A DNA stretch of 22,599 nt from JACCZX01 sp040003315 (GCA_040003315.1 JBDUCU010000039.1:1-22599), one strand, 5' to 3'; counted from the stretch's first letter, positions 1-8,593 are shown. A program made the numbers and translations. Notes: a model not told the origin generated them from the letters alone.

Positions 1-404
1 CGGCCGAACAGGTTCGCTTTGACGCGTTGCCGAGTGATATCGACGCTCGACTGTCGAATCAGTCGAATTCGACGATTAAACCTCTGCTCGGCGCTGACGG
101 GGCAGCCGAGAGAATTGCCGATGTTCCGCTTTACTTCAGCGATTCGATCGTCCGCCGCTCGCCGCCACTGCAGGCGACGCACGATGCGCGGCCACCCAAG
201 GCGCGAGCCAATGCATGCACGCTACGGTCGTTCGGTCTGGATAGGGGCGACGTGGCGCGCGTCAAGCAGGGCGAAGCGTCCGCATTGCTCGAAGTGATGC
301 TCGACGACACCCTTGCCGACGGAGTCGTACAGGTGTCTGCCGCGCATGAAACGACGGCGACGCTGGGCCCAATGTTTGGGCCGGTCACGCTGGAGCGCGC
401 CTGA
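1..404 (+). CDS. nuoG: NADH-quinone oxidoreductase subunit G, C-terminal fragment
   Basis: This is the 3' end of the gene for the large iron-sulfur/molybdopterin-fold subunit of complex I, which lies in the peripheral arm in the cytoplasm. The reading frame is open from base 3 and the true start lies upstream, so no ATG is expected; about 133 residues are visible. The end of the chain, with GDVARVKQGEAS, LADGVVQVSAAHETTATLG and a final MFGPV, looks like the small C-terminal beta domain of bacterial NuoG. None of the iron-sulfur cysteine motifs fall inside the window. The TGA stop overlaps the ATG of nuoH by one base (TGATG), as expected for translational coupling inside a nuo operon. Assignment rests on this C-terminal pattern and on the complete nuoH-N series that follows. 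Confidence 0.85.
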   Translation, partial: AEQVRFDALPSDIDARLSNQSNSTIKPLLGADGAAERIADVPLYFSDSIVRRSPPLQATHDARPPKARANACTLRSFGLDRGDVARVKQGEASALLEVMLDDTLADGVVQVSAAHETTATLGPMFGPVTLERA

Positions 405-1495
405 TGGACGCGATAACAACCTACGGCAGTCAGACGCTTGGCGCGGCGTGGCCGGTCGTATGGTCGCTCGCCAAGATCATCGCGATCGTCGTGCCAATCC
501 TCGGGCTGGTTGCGTACCTGACACTGTGGGAACGCCGGCTGATCGGCTGGTTCCATATTCGCCGAGGGCCGAATCGGGTCGGGCCGCTGGGCCTACTGCA
601 ACCGATCGCCGACGCGATCAAGCTGCTGACTAAGGAGATCATTTCACCGTCGCAGGCGGATCGGCCGCTGTTCTTTCTCGCACCGATGGTGATCCTGATG
701 CCGGCGCTAGCGGCGTGGGCTGTCATCCCGTTTGGACCGGGCATCGTGCTGTCCGATATCAATGCCGGACTGCTGTTTGTGATGGCGATCACTTCGGTCG
801 GCGTGTACGGAGTGATCATCGCCGGCTGGGCGTCGAATTCAAAGTACGCGTTTCTCGGCGCGATGCGTGCAGCGGCGCAGATGGTCAGCTATGAGATCGG
901 CATGGGCTTCGTGCTCGTTACGGTGCTGATGGTCGCGGGCAGCCTGAACCTGACGCAGATCGTGGTCGGACAGAACGTTGGATTCTTCGCCCACCTTGGC
1001 CTGAACTTCTTGTCGTGGAACTGGCTGCCGCTGCTGCCGCTGTTCGTGATCTATGTCGTTTCCAGCGTCGCGGAAACCAACCGTCATCCGTTCGATGTCG
1101 TCGAGGGCGAATCCGAGATCGTCGCCGGCCACATGGTCGAGTACTCTGGCATGAGCTTCGCGATTTTCTTTCTGGCCGAGTACGCCAACATGATCTTGCT
1201 GTCGACGGTGGCGACGATTATGTTTCTGGGCGGCTGGGCGGCGCCGATCGATCTCGGCCAATTGCTCGGTTTCAATGTGCCTCAGTGGATCAGCCCGCTG
1301 TCGGCATGGTTCTGGCTCTTTGCGAAAGTCTTTTTCGTCGTATCACTTTTTGTCTGGTTTCGCGCGTCGTTTCCGCGTTACCGCTACGACCAGATCATGC
1401 GGCTCGGTTGGAAGATTTTCATACCGCTGACGCTCGTATGGTTGGTCGTGATTGCGGTCTGGATGCAGACGCCCTGGAACATCTGGAGCACTTGA
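404..1495 (+). CDS. nuoH: NADH-quinone oxidoreductase subunit H
   Basis: NuoH (ND1 family) is the membrane subunit that forms the quinone-binding chamber and joins the peripheral arm to the membrane arm of complex I. The 363-residue product is very hydrophobic, with about eight to nine membrane helices, close to the family length. The family signature GPNRVGPLGLLQPIADAIK is at residues 55-73. The acidic cytoplasmic loop AETNRHPFDVVEGESEIVAG is at about 223-242, followed by VEYSGM and FFLAEYANM. In most relatives known to me the loop reads ETNRAPFD, so His227 replaces a usually small residue at the quinone-site loop. The start ATG overlaps the nuoG stop by one base, and the first residues (MDAITTYGSQTLG) fit family N-termini. 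Confidence 0.97.
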   Translation: MDAITTYGSQTLGAAWPVVWSLAKIIAIVVPILGLVAYLTLWERRLIGWFHIRRGPNRVGPLGLLQPIADAIKLLTKEIISPSQADRPLFFLAPMVILMPALAAWAVIPFGPGIVLSDINAGLLFVMAITSVGVYGVIIAGWASNSKYAFLGAMRAAAQMVSYEIGMGFVLVTVLMVAGSLNLTQIVVGQNVGFFAHLGLNFLSWNWLPLLPLFVIYVVSSVAETNRHPFDVVEGESEIVAGHMVEYSGMSFAIFFLAEYANMILLSTVATIMFLGGWAAPIDLGQLLGFNVPQWISPLSAWFWLFAKVFFVVSLFVWFRASFPRYRYDQIMRLGWKIFIPLTLVWLVVIAVWMQTPWNIWST

Positions 1496-1499
1496 TCTG

Positions 1500-1988
1500 A
1501 TGGGCGCGGTCCGCGAATTCTTCGACAGCTTGCTGTTGCGCGAGCTGTTCAAGGGCCTCGCTCTGACAGGCCGCTATGCGTTCTCGCGCAAGATCACGAT
1601 CCAGTACCCGGAAGAGAAAACGCCGTTATCTCCGCGTTTTCGCGGGTTGCACGCGCTGCGCCGCTACCCCAATGGCGAGGAGCGATGCATTGCATGCAAG
1701 TTGTGCGAGGCGGTTTGCCCGGCTCTGGCGATCACAATCGAATCCGATCAGCGCGAAGACGGCACCCGGCGAACGACGCGCTACGATATCGACCTAACGA
1801 AGTGCATCTTTTGCGGGTTGTGCGAGGAAAGCTGTCCAGTCGATTCGATCGTTGAAACTGACATTCTCGAATACCACGGCGAAGAACGTGGCGATCTCTA
1901 CTTCACGAAGCCGATGTTGCTGGCGATCGGCGACCGCTACGAGAAACAGATCGCAGCCGCGCGCGAAGCCGACGCGCCTTATCGCTGA
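1500..1988 (+). CDS. nuoI: NADH-quinone oxidoreductase subunit I (two 4Fe-4S clusters)
   Basis: NuoI is the ferredoxin-like subunit of complex I that carries clusters N6a and N6b and passes electrons towards N2 and quinone. The 162-residue product has two classic 4Fe-4S motifs: CIACKLCEAVCP at residues 63-74 and CIFCGLCEESCP at 102-113. The frame is open further upstream into nuoH, but the ATG at 1500, four bases after the nuoH stop, gives the usual length (162) and the usual N-terminus (FFDSLLLRELFKGLALTGRY). An amphipathic N-terminal segment anchors the protein to the membrane domain. The gene sits in the standard H-I-J order, and all eight cluster cysteines are present. Confidence 0.97.
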   Translation: MGAVREFFDSLLLRELFKGLALTGRYAFSRKITIQYPEEKTPLSPRFRGLHALRRYPNGEERCIACKLCEAVCPALAITIESDQREDGTRRTTRYDIDLTKCIFCGLCEESCPVDSIVETDILEYHGEERGDLYFTKPMLLAIGDRYEKQIAAAREADAPYR

Positions 1989-2003
1989 TCCTCGAACGTT
2001 GCC

Positions 2004-2621
2004 ATGGATTCGCAATCGATTCTATTTCTGATATTTGCCGGCGTGATGCTGGTCGCGGCGCTGCGCGTGATTACCGCGCGCAATCCGGTGCACGCGGTCC
2101 TTTTCCTGGTCCTCGCGTTCTTTTCTGCCGCTGCGCTGTGGATTCTGCTGCGCGCGGAGTTTCTTGCGATCGCGCTGGTATTGGTCTACGTCGGTGCGGT
2201 CATGGTGCTGTTCCTGTTCGTGGTGATGATGCTCGACATCAATATCGACCAAATGCGGCAGGGTTTCTGGCGCAATGCGCCGTGGGGGTTCGGCGTCGCG
2301 GCACTGATCGTGCTGCAGATGTGGCTGGTGTTGTCGCAGCCGCAATGGCAGGGCATGACGCGCGCAGGACAGGGCATTGCGAACGCGGATAACACGCGTC
2401 AGCTTGGCATGCTCGCGTTCACCGAATATGTGTTTCCGTTGCAGATTGCAGGAGTGATCCTGCTGGTGGCGATCATCGCCGCGATTGCGCTGACGCTTCG
2501 GGGACGCAAGGATTCGAAGAGTCAGGATCCGTCGAGCCAGGTCAAGGTTCGAAGCGAGGACCGTGTGCGCCTGGTATCGATGGCGAGTGAAGAGCGGGCG
2601 CGTCAGACCAAGAAAACCTAG
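2004..2621 (+). CDS. nuoJ: NADH-quinone oxidoreductase subunit J
   Basis: NuoJ (ND6 family) is a membrane-arm subunit of complex I whose third helix undergoes a conformational change during coupling. The 205-residue product has about five hydrophobic segments. The family core is ARNPVHAVLFLVLAFFSAA near residues 25-43, then LLRAEFLAIALVLVYVGAVM at about 48-67, followed by VVMMLDI. A charged tail after the last helix (RGRKDSKSQDPSSQ onward, about 40 residues) makes the chain slightly longer than the E. coli protein. The gene starts 15 bp after nuoI. Its TAG stop overlaps the AGGAAG Shine-Dalgarno of nuoK (2620-2625). Confidence 0.95.
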   Translation: MDSQSILFLIFAGVMLVAALRVITARNPVHAVLFLVLAFFSAAALWILLRAEFLAIALVLVYVGAVMVLFLFVVMMLDINIDQMRQGFWRNAPWGFGVAALIVLQMWLVLSQPQWQGMTRAGQGIANADNTRQLGMLAFTEYVFPLQIAGVILLVAIIAAIALTLRGRKDSKSQDPSSQVKVRSEDRVRLVSMASEERARQTKKT

Positions 2622-2633
2622 GAAGACGACGCC

Positions 2634-2939
2634 ATGGTCTCACTATCTTGGTATCTGGGTGCCGGTGCACTGCTGTTTGCGATAAGTGTCGTCGGCATTT
2701 TCCTGAACCGCAAGAATTTGATCATCTTGCTGATGGCAATCGAGTTGATGCTGCTGGCCGTCAACATCAACTTCGTCGCGTTTTCGCACTATCTGGGCGA
2801 CTATCACGGACAGGTCTTTGTGTTTTTCATCCTGACGGTCGCCGCGGCCGAATCGGCAATCGGACTCGCGATCTTGGTCGTGCTCTTCCGTAACCTGTCG
2901 ACCATCGATGTGCAAGAGCTTGATCTGCTAAAGGGCTGA
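2634..2939 (+). CDS. nuoK: NADH-quinone oxidoreductase subunit K
   Basis: NuoK (ND4L family) is a three-helix membrane subunit that takes part in proton transfer along the complex I membrane arm. The product is 101 residues, exactly the family length. The two conserved membrane glutamates are visible: Glu37 in MAIELMLLAVNINFVAFS and Glu73 in TVAAAESAIGLAI. A good Shine-Dalgarno (AGGAAG) lies 8 bases before the ATG. The TGA stop at 2937-2939 shares its last base with the ATG of nuoL, so the two genes are probably translationally coupled. Confidence 0.97.
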   Translation: MVSLSWYLGAGALLFAISVVGIFLNRKNLIILLMAIELMLLAVNINFVAFSHYLGDYHGQVFVFFILTVAAAESAIGLAILVVLFRNLSTIDVQELDLLKG

Positions 2940-4951
2940 TGCGCGGCCTTTACCTCATCGTGCCGCTTGCGCCGCTGCTGGGTGCTCTTGTCGCCGGTCT
3001 CGGCGGCAGGATCGTCGGTCGCACCGGCGCTCACCTGATCACGATTCTCGGGGTGCTGATTGCGACCATCGCGTCATTCATGGTGCTTTCCGAAGTGATG
3101 GCGGGCACCACGTTCAACGGCACGGTCTATACTTGGGCGGTGGTCGGCGCGCTGAAGTTGGAAGTCGGCTTCCTGATCGATCCGCTGACGGCGCTGATGA
3201 TGGTGGTCGTCACCTTCGTATCGCTGATGGTGCACGTGTACACGATCGGGTACATGGCCGACGACCCCGGCTACCAGCGCTTCTTTTCGTACATATCGCT
3301 GTTCACGTTCAGCATGCTGATGCTGGTGATGAGCAACAACTTCCTGCAGCTGTTTTTCGGGTGGGAGGCGGTCGGCCTCGTCTCTTACCTGCTGATCGGT
3401 TTTTGGTACACACGCCCGACCGCGATTTACGCGAGCCTGAAAGCCTTCCTGGTAAACCGGGTCGGAGATTTCGGGTTCGTTCTGGGCATAGGACTGGTAT
3501 TTGCGTATTTTGGAACGCTGCACTACGCGGAAGTCTTTGCAGCCGCTTCCGGCATGGCACAACGCGCCATCGAGCTGATTCCCGGCACGCCGTGGCTGCT
3601 GATGACCGTGATCTGCATTTGCCTGTTCATTGGTGCAATGGGCAAGAGCGCTCAGTTTCCGCTGCATGTCTGGCTGCCCGATTCGATGGAGGGTCCGACG
3701 CCGATTTCGGCCTTGATCCACGCGGCGACGATGGTGACGGCCGGCATTTTCATGGTCGCTCGCATGTCGCCGCTGTTCGAGCTGTCCGACGTCGCGCTGT
3801 CGTTTGTCATCGTGATCGGCGCGATCACCGCATTCTTAATGGGCGTTCTGGGAATCGTGCAGAACGACATCAAACGCGTGGTTGCGTACTCGACTCTGTC
3901 GCAACTCGGCTATATGACCGTGGCGCTCGGCGCTTCGGCCTACGCGGCAGGCATCTTTCATTTGATGACGCATGCCTTCTTCAAGGCGCTCCTGTTCCTG
4001 GCGGCGGGCTCGGTGATCATCGGCATGCATCATGACCAGGACATCCGCAATATGGGCGGCCTGTGGAAGAAGATGCCGGTCACCTGGATCACCGCACTGG
4101 TCGGCTCGCTGGCGCTGATCGGTTTTCCATTTTTTTCTGGGTTCTATTCGAAGGATTCGATCATCGCCGCGACGCACGCCGCGGCGGAGGCGGGCCAATG
4201 GGGCGCCACGGTGGCGTTCTGGGCGCTGACGCTTGGCGTGTTCGTCACTGCGTTTTATTCATTCCGCATGTTCTTTCTCGTCTTTCATGGAAAGGCACGC
4301 TGGCATCAGACGCACCAAGCGGCGGAGCACGATGATGAACACCGTTCGAGTGAGCAACATGGCGAGCCGCATGAAACTGCCAACGTCATCACCGTGCCTT
4401 TGGTTCTGCTGGCGATCCCGTCTTTCGTCATCGGGTTTGCCACGGTCGAATGGATGCTGGCAGGCGATTTTTTCGGCACCTCGATCGTGGCAGACGTCGC
4501 GCGCCATCCCGCGATGGCTCATGTGGCCGAAGAGGCGCGCAGTGCGTGGGCCATGGGACTGCATGGCTTGATCGGTGCTCCAACCTATCTTGCACTCGCC
4601 GGCGTGGCGCTAGCAGCGCTTCTATATCTGATACGTCCCGAGCTCGCGAGTGCTTTGAGGCAGCGTTTCTCCGGGTTGTACCGCTTGCTGGACAACAAGT
4701 ACTACCTCGACCGCATCAACGAGTTCGTTTTCGCCGGTGGTGCGCGCCGGCTGGGCTTTGGACTTTGGCGCATCGGCGACGTTGGCGTGATCGATGGGCT
4801 TGCCGTCAACGGCAGCGCGAAGCTGGTTGGCTGGTTGGCGGGCGCGTCCCGCCTGCTGCAGTCGGGCTACATCTATCACTATGCCTTCGGAATGATCATC
4901 GGAATCCTGGTTCTCGTAACGCTGTTCGTTACGCTGAACGTCGTGCGCTAG
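2939..4951 (+). CDS. nuoL: NADH-quinone oxidoreductase subunit L (antiporter-like)
   Basis: NuoL (ND5 family) is the distal antiporter-like proton channel of complex I, with a long lateral C-terminal helix. The 670-residue product has about 15-16 membrane helices and the key polar residues: Glu143 in FFGWEAVGLVSYLLIGF, Lys236 in GAMGKSAQFPLHVWLPDSM, and the following EGPTPISALIHAATMVTAG. A hydrophilic His- and acid-rich loop lies around residues 453-482 (WHQTHQAAEHDDEHRSSEQH). Such loops are common in betaproteobacterial NuoL, and it explains part of the extra length over the 613-residue E. coli protein. The start ATG overlaps the nuoK stop by one base. The gene ends in TAG at 4949-4951, followed by an A-rich leader to nuoM. 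Confidence 0.97.
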   Translation: MRGLYLIVPLAPLLGALVAGLGGRIVGRTGAHLITILGVLIATIASFMVLSEVMAGTTFNGTVYTWAVVGALKLEVGFLIDPLTALMMVVVTFVSLMVHVYTIGYMADDPGYQRFFSYISLFTFSMLMLVMSNNFLQLFFGWEAVGLVSYLLIGFWYTRPTAIYASLKAFLVNRVGDFGFVLGIGLVFAYFGTLHYAEVFAAASGMAQRAIELIPGTPWLLMTVICICLFIGAMGKSAQFPLHVWLPDSMEGPTPISALIHAATMVTAGIFMVARMSPLFELSDVALSFVIVIGAITAFLMGVLGIVQNDIKRVVAYSTLSQLGYMTVALGASAYAAGIFHLMTHAFFKALLFLAAGSVIIGMHHDQDIRNMGGLWKKMPVTWITALVGSLALIGFPFFSGFYSKDSIIAATHAAAEAGQWGATVAFWALTLGVFVTAFYSFRMFFLVFHGKARWHQTHQAAEHDDEHRSSEQHGEPHETANVITVPLVLLAIPSFVIGFATVEWMLAGDFFGTSIVADVARHPAMAHVAEEARSAWAMGLHGLIGAPTYLALAGVALAALLYLIRPELASALRQRFSGLYRLLDNKYYLDRINEFVFAGGARRLGFGLWRIGDVGVIDGLAVNGSAKLVGWLAGASRLLQSGYIYHYAFGMIIGILVLVTLFVTLNVVR

Positions 4952-4977
4952 AAAACAACAAGAAACAAACAAGAAAC
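4951..4977 (+). promoter_or_regulatory. A-rich, T-free leader with repeated CAAGAAAC before nuoM
   Basis: The 26 bases between the nuoL stop and the nuoM GTG contain only A, C and G, mostly A. The octamer CAAGAAAC occurs twice, at 4959-4966 and 4970-4977, with starts 11 bases apart, the second directly abutting GTG. There is no GGAGG-type Shine-Dalgarno; AAGAAA at 4971-4976 is the only weak purine stretch and sits too close to the start to be a normal one. An unstructured A-rich leader could act as a ribosome standby or S1-type site for the distal genes. That role is inferred; the composition and repeat are seen directly. Confidence 0.4.
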
Positions 4978-6483
4978 GTGACGCATTGGCTCAGTCTAGC
5001 GATTTGGGTACCGATCGGCTTCGGTGTCGCGATCCTTGCCGCTGGCCGCGATCGCAATCTTGGCGTGATCCGCAGCGTGGCGCTGATCGGCAGCCTGCTG
5101 GGACTTGCCGTGACGATTCCACTTTATATCGGTTTCGATCCGTCGCTGTCGCAACTTCAGTTCGTTGAAAACGTTGCATGGATAGAACGTTTGAATGCCA
5201 ACTATCACCTGGGCATCGACGGCATTTCGGTCTGGTTCGTACTGCTGACTGCGTTCATGACCGTGATCGTCGTGCTCGCGGGATGGGAGGTCATCGAGAC
5301 GCGGGTGGCCCAGTATTACGCGGCGTTCCTGATCTTGTCGGGGCTGATGATCGGCGTGTTTGCCGCGGCCGACGGGCTGCTGTTCTTCGTTTTCTTCGAG
5401 GCCACGCTGATCCCGATGTACGTAATCATTGGCATCTGGGGAGGCGCCAACCGGCTTTACGCGGCAATCAAATTCTTTCTTTACACGTTCGCCGGCTCCC
5501 TGTTGATGCTGGTCGCGCTGGTGTATCTGTATTACGAGTCGGGCGGTCGCTTCGGGATCTTCGACTGGCACCAGGTGCGCATCGGCATGACCGCGCAGAT
5601 ATTCCTGTTCCTCGCTTTTTTTGCGGCGTTTGCAGTCAAAGTGCCGATGTGGCCGGTTCACACCTGGCTGCCCGACGCACACGTTGAAGCGCCCACCGGC
5701 GGGTCGATCATCCTGGCGGCGATCATGCTGAAGCTCGGCGCGTATGGCTTCCTGCGCTTTTCATTGCCGATAGTGCCGGACGCTTCGCACGCAATGGCCG
5801 GCTACGTCATTGCGCTTTCGCTGATCGCGGTCGTTTACATCGGCCTCGTCGCGCTGGTGCAGACGGATATGAAGAAGCTGGTCGCGTACTCGTCGATTGC
5901 GCACATGGGCTTCGTGACGCTCGGATTCTTCATCTTCAACCCGATGGGCATGGCAGGAGGCATCGTGCAGATGATCTCGCACGGGTTCGTCTCTGGGGCG
6001 ATGTTCTTCTGTATCGGCGTGATGTACGACCGCATGCACTCGCGCAACATTGCGGACTATGGAGGGGTCGTCAACACGATGCCCCGCTTTGCGGCGTTCT
6101 TCATGCTGTTCGTGATGGCCAACGCGGGAATGCCCGCGACCAGCGGCTTTGTCGGCGAGTTCATGGTGATTCTGGGCGCGGTGCAGTACAACTTCTGGAT
6201 CGCGCTGGCAGCGGGGACGACGCTGGTCCTTGGCGCCGCTTACTCGTTGTGGATGTACAAGCGCGTGATCTTCGGCGAAGCGGCGAACCAGCGCGTTGCG
6301 CAGCTCTCGGACGTCAACGCGCGCGAGCTTGCGATTCTTGCCATGCTCGCGGCAACGGTGTTGTGGATGGGGCTTTATCCGAGGCCCATGACGAATCTGA
6401 TGGACGCGTCGGTTGCGCAGCTGCTGAAGCACGTCTCGGCGTCGAAGCTGCCGGTCAGCGCACCGCTTGGAACCGCTCGGTAA
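4978..6483 (+). CDS. nuoM: NADH-quinone oxidoreductase subunit M (antiporter-like)
   Basis: NuoM (ND4 family) is the second antiporter-like proton channel in the complex I membrane arm. From the GTG at 4978 the product is 501 residues, the usual length for this lineage, starting MTHWLSLAIWVPIGFGVAIL. The frame is open much further back, but that stretch overlaps nuoL and is not NuoM-like. Key residues are present: Glu141 in FFVFFEATLIPMYVIIGIW, Lys221 in FAVKVPMWPVHTWLPDAHVE, His228, and Lys252 in IMLKLGAYGFLRF. About 14 membrane helices are evident. It is the only nuo gene here without an ATG start. The TAA stop is immediately followed by the nuoN ATG. Confidence 0.95.
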   Translation: MTHWLSLAIWVPIGFGVAILAAGRDRNLGVIRSVALIGSLLGLAVTIPLYIGFDPSLSQLQFVENVAWIERLNANYHLGIDGISVWFVLLTAFMTVIVVLAGWEVIETRVAQYYAAFLILSGLMIGVFAAADGLLFFVFFEATLIPMYVIIGIWGGANRLYAAIKFFLYTFAGSLLMLVALVYLYYESGGRFGIFDWHQVRIGMTAQIFLFLAFFAAFAVKVPMWPVHTWLPDAHVEAPTGGSIILAAIMLKLGAYGFLRFSLPIVPDASHAMAGYVIALSLIAVVYIGLVALVQTDMKKLVAYSSIAHMGFVTLGFFIFNPMGMAGGIVQMISHGFVSGAMFFCIGVMYDRMHSRNIADYGGVVNTMPRFAAFFMLFVMANAGMPATSGFVGEFMVILGAVQYNFWIALAAGTTLVLGAAYSLWMYKRVIFGEAANQRVAQLSDVNARELAILAMLAATVLWMGLYPRPMTNLMDASVAQLLKHVSASKLPVSAPLGTAR

Positions 6484-7980
6484 ATGGAACCGCTCAACAC
6501 TGCAGTCGCGTTGCCCGAGTTGGTGCTGCTCGTCGCGGCCTGCGCGGTGTTGCTGATCGATCTCTTCGTGTCGGATGCAAGACGCAACATCACCTATTGG
6601 CTGACGCTGGTTGCGCTGCTCGCGGTTGCTGTCGTCGTCGGCTTTGCGTTGGCGCGTAAGGACACGGTGCTCGGCTTCAACGAGATGTATGTCGGCGACC
6701 CGATGGGTCACCTGCTGAAGCTTTTTGCAATCCTGTGCTGCGCATTCATGCTGATATGCGCCCAGTCGTACGCGCGAGCCCGTGGCATCTGGAAAGGCGA
6801 GTTGTTCAGCCTGACACTGTTCACTTTGCTCGGAATCATGTTGATGATTTCCGCCAACAATCTGCTGGTGATCTATCTCGGGCTCGAGCTGCAGGCGCTT
6901 GCGATGTATGCGCTGGTGGCATTGCGTCGCGATGATCCGCGATCGAGCGAGGCCGCGATGAAGTACTTCGTGCTCGGCTCGCTGGCGTCGGGCTTTTTAC
7001 TCTATGGCATGTCGATGCTCTACGGAGCGACCGGAACGCTCGAGATCGACGAGCTGGCACGCCGTATTTCGGCGGGCGGAATCGCGAACCGAGCGCCGCT
7101 GTTGCTCGGAGTTGTCTTTGTCATCGCCGGGCTCGCGTTCAAATTCGGCATCGTCCCTTTTCATATGTGGGCGCCCGACGTGTATCAGGGTGCACCGACG
7201 CCGATTACGTTGCTGCTGAGTTCCGCTCCGGAGCTCGCAATCTTCGCGATCGCGTTCCGGATCCTGGTCGACGGAATGCTGCCGCTTGCGGTCGACTGGC
7301 AGAAAATTCTCGCGTTGCTGGCTGTCGCGTCTCTGGTGCTTGGAAATCTGACTGCGATTGCGCAGACCAACCTGAAGCGGATGCTGGCGTACTCGACCAT
7401 TGCTCAAATGGGCTTCGTATTGCTGGCAATGCTATCGGGCGTCACCGCAGGCGATCGGGTGTTGATCGCCGACGCGTACAGCGCGGGCATGTTCTACCTG
7501 ATCACATACGCACTCAGCTCGCTTGGAACTTTCGGCATCATCCTGTTGCTGTCGCGTCAAGGCTTCGAGGCCGAGGAGATTGCAGACTTCCGCGGGCTTG
7601 CGAAGCGCAGCCCGTGGTATGCGTTCGTGATGCTGCTGTTGATGTTCTCGCTGGCGGGAGTGCCACCGACCGTCGGGTTCTACGCCAAGCTTGTAGTGCT
7701 GCAGGCGCTGGTCAGCGAAGGCACGACGGTTGCCGCGCTGTCGCTGTCGGTGATCGCGGTGCTGTTTTCGCTGATCGCGGCGTTCTATTACCTGCGTGTC
7801 GTGAAGACGATGTATTTCGATGATCCACTTCCCGAGGTGGGCGCGACGCCGATCGTCGCGCCGACCGACATGCGCGTGGCGCTGTCGATCAACGGCATCC
7901 TGATTCTCGTGCTCGGACTTGCGCCGCAGTATCTGCTGCAGCTCTGCGCGGACGCCATGACCCGCACGCTCGGCGGCTGA
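6484..7980 (+). CDS. nuoN: NADH-quinone oxidoreductase subunit N (antiporter-like)
   Basis: NuoN (ND2 family) is the third antiporter-like channel of complex I and the last gene of the nuo operon here. The 498-residue product has about 14 hydrophobic helices. The conserved charged residues are Glu135 in LVIYLGLELQALAMYAL and Lys220 in AFKFGIVPFHMWAPDVYQGA, followed by PTPITLLLSSAPELA. A second conserved block, AQTNLKRMLAYSTIAQMGF, is near residues 294-312. The start codon touches the nuoM stop with no gap. A NUDIX gene follows after 19 bp, so the transcript may run on into it. Confidence 0.97.
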   Translation: MEPLNTAVALPELVLLVAACAVLLIDLFVSDARRNITYWLTLVALLAVAVVVGFALARKDTVLGFNEMYVGDPMGHLLKLFAILCCAFMLICAQSYARARGIWKGELFSLTLFTLLGIMLMISANNLLVIYLGLELQALAMYALVALRRDDPRSSEAAMKYFVLGSLASGFLLYGMSMLYGATGTLEIDELARRISAGGIANRAPLLLGVVFVIAGLAFKFGIVPFHMWAPDVYQGAPTPITLLLSSAPELAIFAIAFRILVDGMLPLAVDWQKILALLAVASLVLGNLTAIAQTNLKRMLAYSTIAQMGFVLLAMLSGVTAGDRVLIADAYSAGMFYLITYALSSLGTFGIILLLSRQGFEAEEIADFRGLAKRSPWYAFVMLLLMFSLAGVPPTVGFYAKLVVLQALVSEGTTVAALSLSVIAVLFSLIAAFYYLRVVKTMYFDDPLPEVGATPIVAPTDMRVALSINGILILVLGLAPQYLLQLCADAMTRTLGG

Positions 7981-7999
7981 TGCCGATGGCGCACGCTCG

Positions 8000-8578
8000 A
8001 TGAACGACGAAGTCGCCGATTCCTTGACCGAGCACACCCTCGACAGTCGGCTCGCTTTCGAAGGACAGTTCCTGCGTCTGTACGTCGACACGGTGCGGTC
8101 ATCCGACGGCCATGTCAGCACCCGCGAGTATCTGCGTCACCCGGGAGCGGTGATGATCGTGCCGCTGTTGCCCGATGGTCAGGTCGTGCTCGAGCGGCAG
8201 TTCCGCTATCCGCTCAGGCGCACTGCGGTCGAGTTTCCTGCCGGCAAGATCGACGCCGGCGAAGCTCCGCTCGCGTGCGCCCAACGGGAATTGCGCGAGG
8301 AAACCGGCTATCGCGCGGCGCACTGGAGCTATCTCGGAGGTTTGCACAATGCGATCGCGTACTCCGATGAGAAGATCGAGATGTATCTGGCACAAGATCT
8401 GACGCACGAAGGCGCCACACTCGACGCCGGTGAAACGCTCGAAGTATTCACGGCTTCATTGCAGCAACTGCTGCAGTGGGTGCGCGAAGGCAGCGTGACC
8501 GATGTGAAGACGATGCTGGGTGCAATGTGGCTGGAAAAAGTGCTGAACGGCGAGTGGGAGCGACGCCCGGCCGTTTGA
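8000..8578 (+). CDS. NUDIX hydrolase, ADP-ribose pyrophosphatase type
   Basis: The 192-residue product is a NUDIX hydrolase, probably acting on ADP-ribose or a related nucleoside diphosphate sugar in the cytoplasm. A complete NUDIX box (GX5EX7REUXEEXGU) runs from Gly82 to Tyr104, read as GKIDAGE and RELREETGY, with the metal-binding glutamates Glu97, Glu100 and Glu101. The preceding HPGAVMIVPLLPDGQVVLERQFRYP and the following GLHNAIAYSDEKIEMYLAQDL match the ADPRase (NudF-like) subgroup, although the exact substrate cannot be read from sequence. It starts 19 bp after nuoN, so co-transcription with the NADH dehydrogenase operon is plausible. ATG at 8000 is preferred; the ATG at 7985 opens only a five-codon frame that overlaps it. 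The gene is convergent with ETF-QO. Confidence 0.9.
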   Translation: MNDEVADSLTEHTLDSRLAFEGQFLRLYVDTVRSSDGHVSTREYLRHPGAVMIVPLLPDGQVVLERQFRYPLRRTAVEFPAGKIDAGEAPLACAQRELREETGYRAAHWSYLGGLHNAIAYSDEKIEMYLAQDLTHEGATLDAGETLEVFTASLQQLLQWVREGSVTDVKTMLGAMWLEKVLNGEWERRPAV

Positions 8579-8593
8579 AGCACACCGCACGGA

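Noticed and set aside
1684..1697. Palindrome TGCATTGCATGCA in nuoI
   Set aside because: It encodes the first cluster motif Cys-Ile-Ala-Cys; codon content explains it.
4290..4385. His/Asp-rich loop in NuoL as a possible novel metal site
   Set aside because: Such hydrophilic His-rich loops are common in NuoL of betaproteobacteria, so it is not unusual here.
4450..4977. Long upstream in-frame extension of nuoM
   Set aside because: It overlaps nuoL in another frame and the added sequence is Arg-rich and unlike NuoM; the GTG at 4978 gives the family length.
5761..6711. A 316-codon minus-strand frame opposite nuoM/nuoN
   Set aside because: Composition is His/Arg/Asp-rich, the complement of membrane-helix codons; no ribosome site or domain.
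7981..7999. Absence of a DUF2818 gene often found between nuoN and the NUDIX gene in Burkholderia
   Set aside because: Only 19 bp are present here; I am not certain how universal that gene is, so I do not count its absence as a finding.
8579..8593. Terminator between the convergent NUDIX and ETF-QO genes
   Set aside because: The 15-bp gap has no stem-loop or U tract.
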